A DNA stretch of 64,000 nucleotides from an uncultured Clostridia bacterium (GTDB lineage Bacteria; Bacillota; Clostridia; Christensenellales; Aristaeellaceae): positions 62,001-126,000 of the forward strand of contig CAMVEB010000007.1 of assembly GCA_947166385.1 (NCBI GenBank). The letters run 5' to 3'. The position numbers and the translations under genes are program-made. Under the pieces are notes generated by a model. It ran no database searches, was not told the DNA's origin, and worked only from the letters and a program-made list of their open reading frames with translations. Below, in pieces: positions 56,985 to 64,000 of the stretch; the first letter of the stretch is position 1; each line of letters begins with the position of its first letter.

Positions 56985-58475
56985 TTATCGTTCATATTTT
57001 GTTCCGTGACAGCGCGGACAAGTAATCTCGCCTAAGCGATGGCATTTGGTACAGGTTATCTGGGTTTCTCCTTTTTTGCCACCAATGGCGGAATTGTCAT
57101 ACTCAATGCGATATCCCCTGCCATCGCACTGTGGGCAGGCGATGACACCTTTGCCATGACATTTGACACATTTAACAACCGGCTTGGGAGTTGGCCCAGG
57201 TGTCGGTGTAATATCCGAAGGAGTAGAAGAAACGACAGGAGGAGCCGGATGAATTGCATCTGAATCCGGCAACCATTCCCCTTCATTCCTGTCTGAACCG
57301 CCGTAACTCAATTCTGGTGAAAAGCGAACCGTCACACTGCTGTGATCACGATTCCCTCCTTTTGTAATTGATACCAGAAGATTATACTCTTCTCCATATT
57401 TCTTCTTATCGCCAACCATAAGCGGCGAGGCATTCGTAATGCCGACATAGTAATAATAATACTTGCTATAGCTTGTATCCCATATAACTTCCTCGGTGTG
57501 ATCTACCTCTACGAAGTCATATTTGTTTTCGATTGCCTTCAGAAAATCTTCGATATCATCATCATCTATAGAGCCATCGTAGTAATCATATGTATAGAAC
57601 CAATGATGACTGTTATTATCTGTACTCCGCTGTTCCCTCTTTTGCCCCAGAAGAAGCGGGCGAATCGTCACATAATCCCCCAAATCCGGAATGTCGCATT
57701 CGTCCTGGGGTTCAGGTGTTGCCGTAGGTTTGGGAGTGGGTTCGGGCGCTTGTGTAACAACTGGCTCAGAATCAGTGTTTGGATGTATTCCCGCAACAAA
57801 GGATATTAATTCATTAACAGCATGTCCCGCCACCGAAAAGCCGATAACCTGGTCGACAATTATATCATCTTCCCAGTCATCAGATAGATCTATTGGATAT
57901 TCATAATAGAAAGAGCATGCATCATCAATATACGCCTTGGAAGACTCACTTTTCTTGTTCAATTCATCAACCCACTTCTGAACTGCCTCCATGTCTTCTT
58001 CAGAAAACACATCGTCCTTACGGAACTTGAGGAGCAGCGTATGACCATGAAGCTGATATTCTACCGCCATTTCCTGATCATAAGCATTATACTTTCCTTC
58101 AAAACACTTTCCGATTTCCTCTGTTTCACCGTCTTTTGTTACAGTAATCAGATAAACTTCGTAATCTGAAAAAAGGTTGACGATGAACTCATCCATATTT
58201 GCAGATATCGCATTATAATCCAGACGCTCTTTGTCGTCGTTTTCTTCGCTGCTCATCTCCGGCTTCTTCGTTCCGCAATTAGTACAAAAAGGCGTTGTGT
58301 TCATCTGATTGCAGTTGGGGCAGGTCCAAACATCCGGTCTCGCCGTTCCGCACTGCCCGCAAAAATTCCCAGTGTTCTCCTGGGCACAGGTTGGGCAAAT
58401 CCAGCTTTCAGCCATGGATGGTACGATAGCGACAATAATCATTACAATCAGGAAAACAGCTAAGCTTCGTTTCAT
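56985..58475 (-). CDS. Secreted protein with two N-terminal zinc ribbons and a C-terminal DnaJ-type cysteine-rich motif
   Basis: 496 residues. Signal peptide (MKRSLAVFLIVMIIVAIVPS), two zinc ribbons (CPTCAQENTGNFCGQCG, CPNCNQMNTTPFCTNCG), an acidic region of unknown fold (about 85-240), a Pro/Thr linker with PTPKPTATPEP, a Tyr/Asp-rich domain (about 275-410), a second linker, and a C-terminal Cys cluster of four CxxC motifs (CVKCHGKG, CPQCDGRG, CTKCHRLG, CPRCHG) like the DnaJ cysteine-rich domain. No J domain is present. GGAGG 7 nt before ATG 58475. Role unknown; the shared architecture with the next gene suggests duplication. Confidence 0.75.
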   Translation of the reverse strand: MKRSLAVFLIVMIIVAIVPSMAESWICPTCAQENTGNFCGQCGTARPDVWTCPNCNQMNTTPFCTNCGTKKPEMSSEENDDKERLDYNAISANMDEFIVNLFSDYEVYLITVTKDGETEEIGKCFEGKYNAYDQEMAVEYQLHGHTLLLKFRKDDVFSEEDMEAVQKWVDELNKKSESSKAYIDDACSFYYEYPIDLSDDWEDDIIVDQVIGFSVAGHAVNELISFVAGIHPNTDSEPVVTQAPEPTPKPTATPEPQDECDIPDLGDYVTIRPLLLGQKREQRSTDNNSHHWFYTYDYYDGSIDDDDIEDFLKAIENKYDFVEVDHTEEVIWDTSYSKYYYYYVGITNASPLMVGDKKKYGEEYNLLVSITKGGNRDHSSVTVRFSPELSYGGSDRNEGEWLPDSDAIHPAPPVVSSTPSDITPTPGPTPKPVVKCVKCHGKGVIACPQCDGRGYRIEYDNSAIGGKKGETQITCTKCHRLGEITCPRCHGTKYER

Positions 58476-58597
58476 GTGGATTTCCTCCTCATCTTCATTC
58501 AAATTTCACGGTTTTCAGAATGCTGTACATTTCTCGCATCAGGTTATCATCCAAACTGATTGTGATTTGGTTAGGTCTGACAACAAAGATACACTGA

Positions 58598-59554
58598 CTA
58601 CATCAGAAAGAATGGTTGGCTTAGATCTATTTCCCGGGTCATATAGCGATCATATGCGGAAAGAACCTCCTCTCGCACGTTGTCGATTCCACAGCGTTGA
58701 TATTTGTCGCATGCAGCAGAAACATCGTGCAACAACTCAATCTCGTATAGATAGCGTTTTGTGTATGCATCCTTATCTGTGCCGCATGCAATTCTCTTGT
58801 AAAGAGGAACAACGGCATCCTGATATGCATTGACAAACAGGGATGTTTCGACTTTGCCCTTCAGGTACCCGCCTATCATGTTGAACATGTTGGACATCAT
58901 CAGGGGCATATATTTGATACGCTTTTCATATTCTGGGTAATTATCCCGAAACAGTTTATTTCCTCGCCATTTCAGTGCCTCTTTCAGGTCAGCATCAAAT
59001 TTTGCCCCGCCTGCCTTTGGATGCTTTTGAGTGCCGGGAATAGGCTGAAGGCAATTATCGCACAGGCTCACTTCATATTCTGACTCCCAGCCAAATCCTC
59101 CATGGTCGCAGGTTTCATTGATCAGCTGTTCTGCAATCAGTACATTGTCGGACGCGCGAGTAATCGTGATCGGTTCGTGGCACGTCCACCCGGAAATCCC
59201 GACAAACTGCAGTGTGCTTCCCCGATAAGTTCCAGTCAGATCAGGTTTGATCAAAGTTCTGAGATCCGGATGCTCCTTCGTATACTGATCAAGGTCGCTT
59301 ATGAACAGATGATAACGTAGCAGCCAGAAATTCGCTGCTTCCTGAAAAACAGACCCTTCCGTTTTTGCCAGCACACTGTACATTTCTGAAAACTTCAGCA
59401 TGCTGCCGCTGTTGCCCCTGGCACAAGAACGAGAGAGTACATCATAATAGCGGTGTTTCATTGCCTTCTCGCGCAAAGGCTTGTCAATAAAGAGTTTATA
59501 ACTTCCCGTGATGAAGTATGATGGGGTGATTTCATTCATCGCGTCAGCCTTCAT
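58598..59554 (-). CDS. Protein of unknown function with two CxxC-like pairs
   Basis: 318 residues, not recognised. The middle has TCDHGGFGWESEYEVSLCDNC, which may bind a metal; the rest is helical, with SMLKFSEMYSVLAKTEGSVF resembling a Sel1-like helix pair. No signal peptide; a weakly hydrophobic segment (MPLMMSNMFNMIGGYL) is not a clear membrane helix. ATG 59554 is chosen for GGAGG 5 nt upstream; ATG 59539 is an alternative. It precedes the zinc-ribbon pair by about 120 nt on the same strand. Confidence 0.65.
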   Translation of the reverse strand: MKADAMNEITPSYFITGSYKLFIDKPLREKAMKHRYYDVLSRSCARGNSGSMLKFSEMYSVLAKTEGSVFQEAANFWLLRYHLFISDLDQYTKEHPDLRTLIKPDLTGTYRGSTLQFVGISGWTCHEPITITRASDNVLIAEQLINETCDHGGFGWESEYEVSLCDNCLQPIPGTQKHPKAGGAKFDADLKEALKWRGNKLFRDNYPEYEKRIKYMPLMMSNMFNMIGGYLKGKVETSLFVNAYQDAVVPLYKRIACGTDKDAYTKRYLYEIELLHDVSAACDKYQRCGIDNVREEVLSAYDRYMTREIDLSQPFFLM

Positions 59555-59846
59555 AGCGCCTCCTGTCTTCATCATTCACAGGCTTATCGTCATCAGGTAT
59601 CAAAGCAACTATGTATTCCTGATAAAATGATTTCCTGTTATCACATCGGTTCTTTGAACCTATTGATGCTATGAATCATATGTCCTCTCGAATCGCTTTA
59701 GTCTGCTGAATTTGATGGCGGCATGATATCACAGAAAGAAAGGTTTGTAAAGTGGATCACATTGATAGAAGCAACAGAGTCATCTCAGATTGTTTTTAAT
59801 CCGACGGCTTCGCAGCGTCGTCCAGGCTTATTGTTCTTCCCAGTCA
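59555..59846. other. AT-rich intergenic stretch
   Basis: 292 bp between the unknown gene and the end of the RNA-ligase gene. I see no gene and no convincing terminator. It marks the left border of the RNA-repair cluster. Confidence 0.4.
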
Positions 59847-60644
59847 TCATGATTCTTCAAACAGTGTTTCCAGAGGAACCGCCAGCTGATTGGGAATAAT
59901 CGGCCGATCAAGCCAGTGAGTGTCGGAAAAGTCCACGCATTGCAGGAAAGCCGCCCTGACATATTTCATTCTGTCTGTCACCTGTCCATTTTCTTCCACT
60001 TTGATATACAGACCCTCCATCATGCCCGATAGATCTGTATCGCTGCAGTTCTTCTCCGGATCCAGACCCAGTTTCTCCGCTGCTTCGTACAGGTTCTGCC
60101 GCTGATTCCCGGTGATGTAGCCAGAAGGCCCCAGCAGCTTCAGAATATCCTCTTTTTTCGTGTAACAACCTTCTCCCAGCACCGGAACCGAAACCACCGG
60201 AATACTTCTCAGCATTTCATGCCGGGCCGACGTATCCAGAAAAATGCCTGTCTCCCGGTCCAGGATATCAAATTCCAGGAAGTAATGGGGAAGGGCGTCG
60301 TAAAACACCGTATGCTTCGCATAAACCCATTCCCCATACATGATATATCTGGTTCCGAGTGCTTCATAGAAAGCGTCTCTGTGCGCCACAGCCCATTTCT
60401 TCATCAGGTTGTAATGGCGTTCCCGATATCCGCCAGTCAGATAATGCCCCCGGCTCTGTAGCAAAAGTTCCCCGTTTTCATCGAAGGAAACCGCGGAATT
60501 GGCCCCATCACATTTCTCTTCAATGACCAGATGCCTGTTTTTGATCGCGTCAAAAGGAATCTGGCTCAGATCCTCATCCCCAGGTTGCAGACGGGAACCC
60601 TCGATATGCGGTGTCCGCGGATATTTCCTGATCTTTTCCGCCAT
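59847..60644 (-). CDS. RNA ligase family protein
   Basis: 265 residues with the covalent nucleotidyltransferase fold. Motif I is EEKCDGAN (KxDG, the Lys that takes AMP), then GEWVYAKH (motif III region), LEFDILDRETG (IIIa), MEGLYIKVE (IV) and DRMKYVRAAF (V). All key residues are present, so ATP-dependent sealing of 5'-phosphate to 3'-OH ends is expected; RNA rather than DNA is inferred from family resemblance and from the absence of an OB-fold extension. ATG 60644 follows GGGGG by 8 nt. Directly upstream lies a remnant of the HD-Pnk 3' end, as if this gene once followed HD-Pnk. Confidence 0.85.
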   Translation of the reverse strand: MAEKIRKYPRTPHIEGSRLQPGDEDLSQIPFDAIKNRHLVIEEKCDGANSAVSFDENGELLLQSRGHYLTGGYRERHYNLMKKWAVAHRDAFYEALGTRYIMYGEWVYAKHTVFYDALPHYFLEFDILDRETGIFLDTSARHEMLRSIPVVSVPVLGEGCYTKKEDILKLLGPSGYITGNQRQNLYEAAEKLGLDPEKNCSDTDLSGMMEGLYIKVEENGQVTDRMKYVRAAFLQCVDFSDTHWLDRPIIPNQLAVPLETLFEES

Positions 60645-60658
60645 GTTCATTTCCCCCT

Positions 60659-60771
60659 TCACGTGCAGATCTATTCCGCTTTCCGGGCTTCCTCCGGCAT
60701 CGGCAGGAACATCTTTTCCGGTTTCTTTTCGACTGTCTTTCCTTGCGATTCAGCTTTCCTGCTCCGGTTTG
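60659..60771 (-). pseudogene. Remnant copy of the 3' end of the HD-Pnk gene
   Basis: 60661-60770 aligns without gaps to 62521-62630, the end of the HD-Pnk gene, with 23 differences in 110 bases by my count, 7 of them in the first 56. Translated in the corresponding frame it reads EKMFLPMPEEARKAE and a stop, against GKMSLPMPEEARKVEWICT in the intact gene. The upper end runs into the NADAR gene, whose last residues (KPEQES) are read out of frame from this copied sequence. It forms the 105-bp gap between NADAR and the ligase. Confidence 0.85.
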
Positions 60772-61322
60772 CTCTTCAGGATATCTCTTGTTTCCATCAG
60801 TGCAAAGCCCAGCAGGTTCTCCCCTTTCCATTCATTGGGATTACTGATCCTCGGATCATCAATGCCAAGTTTAACACCCCAGATATCGTCAAAAGGACTC
60901 CCTTCCACAAGAATGCTTTCCCCTGTTCCTTCCAGGAATGCATATAACTCAGGATTCTGTGAAAACTTGGCCAGATTTCCGCGCAACACAACTCCATATT
61001 TGTTCTGATCCCAGCGTTCCGCGTCAAAATTCTGTACTTCACGTCCCAGTGCTTTATAATCCCGGGGATCCTCAGCATTCATAATTTTATCATATGTTTG
61101 CTCATCGCCCATCAGCAGTGCTTTCTGAGCCATCATGAACTGCTCTGCCGTATGGTAACGGACCCCATCCACTTCAAACCAGCAGTCATACCATTGACTG
61201 AAACAGGATTTCGTTATTTTTTTCGGATTGGGCGTATGTCCCCAAAAAGCAATAATGTTCATCTTTTCACCGGCGTTGTACCGATTGATCATGTTTTGTC
61301 TGTTATACTTCATTTTCCTCAT
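60750..61322 (-). CDS. NADAR family protein (YbiA-like)
   Basis: 190 residues. NADAR proteins are N-glycosidases acting on ADP-ribose-type or riboflavin-precursor substrates, and some remove ADP-ribose from guanine. Family blocks are all visible: CFSQWYDCWFEVDG, YHTAEQFMMAQKALLMGD, DPRDYKALGREVQNFD, VVLRGNLAKFSQN, LVEGSPFDDIWG and WKGENLLGFALME. The ATG at 61322 overlaps the stop of the NadD-NADAR fusion (ATGA), so translation is coupled; ATG 61313 is an alternative. Its C-terminal six residues come from the copied HD-Pnk sequence. Confidence 0.88.
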   Translation of the reverse strand: MRKMKYNRQNMINRYNAGEKMNIIAFWGHTPNPKKITKSCFSQWYDCWFEVDGVRYHTAEQFMMAQKALLMGDEQTYDKIMNAEDPRDYKALGREVQNFDAERWDQNKYGVVLRGNLAKFSQNPELYAFLEGTGESILVEGSPFDDIWGVKLGIDDPRISNPNEWKGENLLGFALMETRDILKSKPEQES

Positions 61323-62416
61323 CCTTTCCTGTGCTCATCGCGTATTTTCATAAGAATCAGGCCCAAACGGTTTTCTCCAACCCATGTGATTGAATGAACA
61401 CCCCAATATGAATCTTTCTTTCCGCCATTCACCAGATACCGATTTCCTGTTTCCATCAACTTTTCCATCAGGTCATGTCGCTGGCTGAATTTCTGCCGTA
61501 CAATCTCTTCCATGACCGAATCCTGATTCTTCACCCATTCGGAATTTCCCGGAAACGCAGCGTATTTCTGCTTCGCTTTTTCCGGCTTCATACTGGAAAT
61601 TCTCTTCTTTTCTGCCAGATCTTCGTATCTTGAAGCCAGAAATGCTGATTCTGCGCATGGGTAGGAAATACCCTCAAACGTCATTTCAGCCGGAAAAGCA
61701 TTTGAAAGAAAATCATATTCATCCCTGAACTGAAGAATTTCTTCAGGATAGTTTTCTGCTTTCAGTTCCTTCAATATTGTGACAACACTGGGGTGGAGCA
61801 TTTCTGCAACTGCATCCACATGAAAAATGTGTTCTCTGATCCTGGTTGAACTGATACCGTCAATTTCTTCCGGAGACTTCACCGGGATGAAAGCATTCCT
61901 GCAAGCAGAAAGATGTTCATACGCATCCATCTCTTCCGTTGCACGTTTGCAATCCCGGGAAAAAAGAATGCAGGAAAACCGATCGAAAAAATCACTTTTC
62001 CAGGCAATATGATCCAGGAGATCCAGCTTATCAGTTCCGGCTACGTAATAAATCCTGGCATCGGGAAATTGTTTCTGTATCCCTTTCATGATCCCCGCAT
62101 CATCAGAAAACGCATCATTCATATTGTCTGTGCAAAGCCGAATCCTTTGATCAGACGCAATCATCGCCGAAAGCATTCTGATCCGCAATTCATCCGAAAG
62201 GCACAGATGACTTTGCCCGGCCTTCACCATTTTTCTTTTCAGGTATGGAAAACTGACCGGAACAAAAAATCCTCTCTGAGCCTGGACAGCGTCAAGCGCT
62301 GTCTGCATCATCTTCAAATGCGCTATCGTCGGCGGATTAAAGGATCCGCCCATCACTACAACACTGTTCATCTTACCCTCCTGTAAAATAGCATCAAGCC
62401 CGTAGTATTCCTTCAT
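61319..62416 (-). CDS. NadD-like adenylyltransferase fused to a NADAR domain
   Basis: 365 residues. N-terminal about 230: nucleotidylyltransferase with VVVMGGSFNPPTIAHLKMM (nucleotide-binding; TxxH form of the HxGH motif), VAGTDKLDLLDH and ISSTRIREHI, as in nicotinate/nicotinamide-mononucleotide adenylyltransferases that make NAD(+) precursors. C-terminal about 135: a second NADAR domain (YDFLSNAFPAEMTFEGISYP, AESAFLASR, VRQKFSQRHDLMEKLM, SYWGV, GENRLGLILMKIR). Two starts are possible: ATG 62416 after AAGGGGGTGAA, and ATG 62371 after AGGAGGG, which begins right at the NadD domain. The fusion couples making a dinucleotide bond to handling ADP-ribose; the substrate is unknown. Confidence 0.85.
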   Translation of the reverse strand: MKEYYGLDAILQEGKMNSVVVMGGSFNPPTIAHLKMMQTALDAVQAQRGFFVPVSFPYLKRKMVKAGQSHLCLSDELRIRMLSAMIASDQRIRLCTDNMNDAFSDDAGIMKGIQKQFPDARIYYVAGTDKLDLLDHIAWKSDFFDRFSCILFSRDCKRATEEMDAYEHLSACRNAFIPVKSPEEIDGISSTRIREHIFHVDAVAEMLHPSVVTILKELKAENYPEEILQFRDEYDFLSNAFPAEMTFEGISYPCAESAFLASRYEDLAEKKRISSMKPEKAKQKYAAFPGNSEWVKNQDSVMEEIVRQKFSQRHDLMEKLMETGNRYLVNGGKKDSYWGVHSITWVGENRLGLILMKIRDEHRKG

Positions 62417-62518
62417 TTCACCCCCTTCCCGCCCAGAGATATCTGAGCAGTTTTTCTCTCTGCCCGGCATGATCATAGCGTGCAGGCAGAACTGTTATTG
62501 CAGCTTATATCCGCCGCT

Positions 62519-63688
62519 TTATGTACAGATCCATTCCACTTTCCGGGCTTCTTCCGGCATCGGTAGGGACATCTTTCCCAGCATTTTTTCAACTTCCTTT
62601 TCCGGCACCTCAGCTTCCCTGTTCCGGTTTCTCTTCTGCCGGATCTGCCAGTCAGTTTCCAGGTATACGATCCGGACGTTTGCCCCATACCTTTCAAAAA
62701 GATTGACCCATTTCTTTCTTGTTTCCTTTGTCAGGTTTGTCGCGTTCAGGATAAAAGGCTGTCTGATCCGAAGCTGTTCCCTGGCCCGTTCCTGAGCAAG
62801 GCGGATGACTGGTCCCTGCTCTTCCTCCGGCCCGATCCGCAGCTCTTTCCGAATCCCATCCAGGGAAATCACCGGACAATCCGGTGCCTGATGCTGAATC
62901 CAGTAGTCTTTCCCGGTTCCCGGCAGACCGGACATCAGGATCACTTCGCCCCAGGTATCATCAAACAGACTTTGATCCGGCTGAACGTTCCTTCCGTTCA
63001 GGTATGCATGCTTCGTATAATCATCCTGAAAAAGATACGAACCGTCCAGACAACCGCATTCTTCCGCCGTCATCCGGCTCAGCCGGATCTGCGTCAGTCC
63101 TTCCGGAACATCATCCGCGATCCTGCCTTTCATATCCGCCTCGGCAAGCATTCCCAACAGTTTCCACGAAAAATCAGGAAGCAATTCACCAACTGACGCA
63201 ATCCGCCGAGCTTCCCGCCCCGGTTCTTCCTGCTTTATCAGGTGAAGCGGCCGCATGTGATACTGGATCAGAGTGCAAATCGTTTCACGGAACCGAATTG
63301 ACTCCGGCGTCCCGCCCAGTCCTTTATTCCGACAGAGAAACTCCCGGACAATATGACTTCCGACGGAAGCATGATGCGGGGAAATCCATTTGCCATTTTC
63401 CTTTCGGGTAGTTTTTACCTTCCCCAGATCGTGCAGCAGCGCAGCCAGGAACAGTTCCGTTCTCTGCCTGTCCGGCAGTCCGAAAAAATCACAGTTCCGG
63501 ATCAGTTCTCCGCATACCATCCCGGTATGTGTATATACATCGTTTTCCCCATGAAACTCCGGATTTTGCGGCGTCGTACTCATTTCAGTGAAAGGAAGTC
63601 CCTCAAAAAACGATTCTGTCCGCGGCCAATCAACGGTATCGGAAGGCGAACAGGGAATACCGTCTTCAAGCCAGTCTGCCCATTCCAT
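62519..63688 (-). CDS. HD-domain / polynucleotide kinase fusion (HD-Pnk-like end-healing enzyme)
   Basis: 389 residues. N-terminal HD phosphohydrolase (about 30-180): HTGMVCGELIRN, then the defining LAALLHDLGKVKTT and SPHHASVGSHIV. C-terminal P-loop kinase (about 245-385): VILMSGLPGTGKDYWI, then VISLDGIRKEL (Asp for 5'-OH activation), FILNATNLTKETRKKWV and RIVYLETDWQIRQKRN. The same order is known from Runella HD-Pnk, where the HD part removes 2',3'-cyclic or 3' phosphates and the kinase phosphorylates 5'-OH ends. ATG 63688 follows AGGAGG by 8 nt; the ATG at 63712 lacks one. It starts 25 nt after the methyltransferase stop. Confidence 0.85.
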   Translation of the reverse strand: MEWADWLEDGIPCSPSDTVDWPRTESFFEGLPFTEMSTTPQNPEFHGENDVYTHTGMVCGELIRNCDFFGLPDRQRTELFLAALLHDLGKVKTTRKENGKWISPHHASVGSHIVREFLCRNKGLGGTPESIRFRETICTLIQYHMRPLHLIKQEEPGREARRIASVGELLPDFSWKLLGMLAEADMKGRIADDVPEGLTQIRLSRMTAEECGCLDGSYLFQDDYTKHAYLNGRNVQPDQSLFDDTWGEVILMSGLPGTGKDYWIQHQAPDCPVISLDGIRKELRIGPEEEQGPVIRLAQERAREQLRIRQPFILNATNLTKETRKKWVNLFERYGANVRIVYLETDWQIRQKRNRNREAEVPEKEVEKMLGKMSLPMPEEARKVEWICT

Positions 63689-63713
63689 TTCTCGCGCCTC
63701 CTTTTCCCACATT

Positions 63714-64000
63714 TCAGACAGCCGCCGTCATAAACAGATGTCCTTCCACACCGTCAAAATGCAGCTTTGTACATCCAGCCGTTTCAAACAACCCTGTCAA
63801 CCTGTCCTTGGTCAGCAGGTGGATATGTTCCGGATTGTTGTCTGGTTTGGATGGCACCGTCACAACGACAAACTGTTTTGCCATTCTCACCGCCGATGCT
63901 ATCGCCCTCTGCACATCCGGAATATGTTCCAGCACCTCCAGCAGGCTGACCACATCAAAGCTCTGATCCGGAAACGGCTGTTCACACAGATCCTTCTGTT
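63714..64000 (-). CDS. Class I SAM-dependent methyltransferase, 5' end beyond the window
   Basis: The last 95 codons are visible; the start lies beyond 64000. Motifs: FPDQSFDVVSLLEVLEHI (motif II to post-II of Methyltransf_11/25 type enzymes), QFVVVTVPSKPDNNPEH, then a C-terminal strand pair ending HLFMTAAV. EVLEH followed later by EHIH recalls the metal ligands of the Hen1 RNA 3'-end methyltransferase that partners bacterial Pnkp, but the same letters occur in generic methyltransferases. Upstream of and close to HD-Pnk, so probably the same operon. Confidence 0.75.
   Translation of the reverse strand, partial: QKDLCEQPFPDQSFDVVSLLEVLEHIPDVQRAIASAVRMAKQFVVVTVPSKPDNNPEHIHLLTKDRLTGLFETAGCTKLHFDGVEGHLFMTAAV

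Overview
The window is GC-rich chromosomal DNA from a member of the Bacillota, most likely class Clostridia. Pointers are a CtsR operator, the Gram-positive purine repressor PurR, a SAM-I riboswitch before metK, SepF with DivIVA, a CotH-family protein, RecD2, a YidC-Jag pair and a clostripain-family protease. The taxonomic call is inference; no marker was searched. I see no rRNA, tRNA, insertion sequence, prophage or CRISPR array. Genes run in short, tightly packed operons, mostly on the minus strand, many with 4-base ATGA overlaps.

Left part (1-17.7 kb): a class A penicillin-binding protein running off the left edge; divergent clpB with a textbook sigma-A promoter and CtsR box; a minus-strand operon aconitase - membrane protein - rRNA pseudouridine synthase - methyltransferase; the rpmH-rnpA-yidD-yidC-jag group, here running on into serS and lacking dnaA or mnmE beside it; a secreted CotH-like protein; pduL; and metK behind a complete SAM-I riboswitch with terminator.

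Middle (17.9-53.4 kb): secreted Ig-like protein, ADP-ribosylglycohydrolase, a secreted protein of unknown role, a C11 protease, MscL with an added zinc ribbon, a HerA/DUF853 ATPase, an RNase PH-RdgB fusion, pgsA, glpK, a membrane-anchored beta-propeller protein, a PflX-type radical SAM protein, then a cell-division operon (purR - HlyD-like - sepF - divIVA - a degenerate acyltransferase), a His-less HPr, a peptidoglycan-binding protein, recD2-comF, lysC, four perfect 102-bp tandem repeats, an rmlD-type reductase, pth-mfd-lspA-rluD, and glgX.

Right part (53.4-64 kb) is an accessory region, visibly more AT-rich between about 54.1 and 59.6 kb. It opens with nested short repeats and two related terminator hairpins around a small orphan gene, followed by a Sel1-like protein, two adjacent secreted zinc-ribbon proteins and an unknown protein. 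The right end carries the most interesting unit: a minus-strand cluster of a SAM methyltransferase (cut by the edge), an HD-domain/polynucleotide-kinase protein, a NadD-NADAR fusion, a stand-alone NADAR protein and an RNA ligase. HD-Pnk can heal RNA ends and the ligase can seal them, while the NADAR proteins point to ADP-ribose or NAD chemistry. A 110-bp copy of the 3' end of the HD-Pnk gene lies between NADAR and the ligase, so the NADAR module looks inserted into an older HD-Pnk/ligase pair. I propose this as an RNA-repair system with an ADP-ribose arm, possibly for damage caused by toxins or phage defence nucleases; that role is inference.
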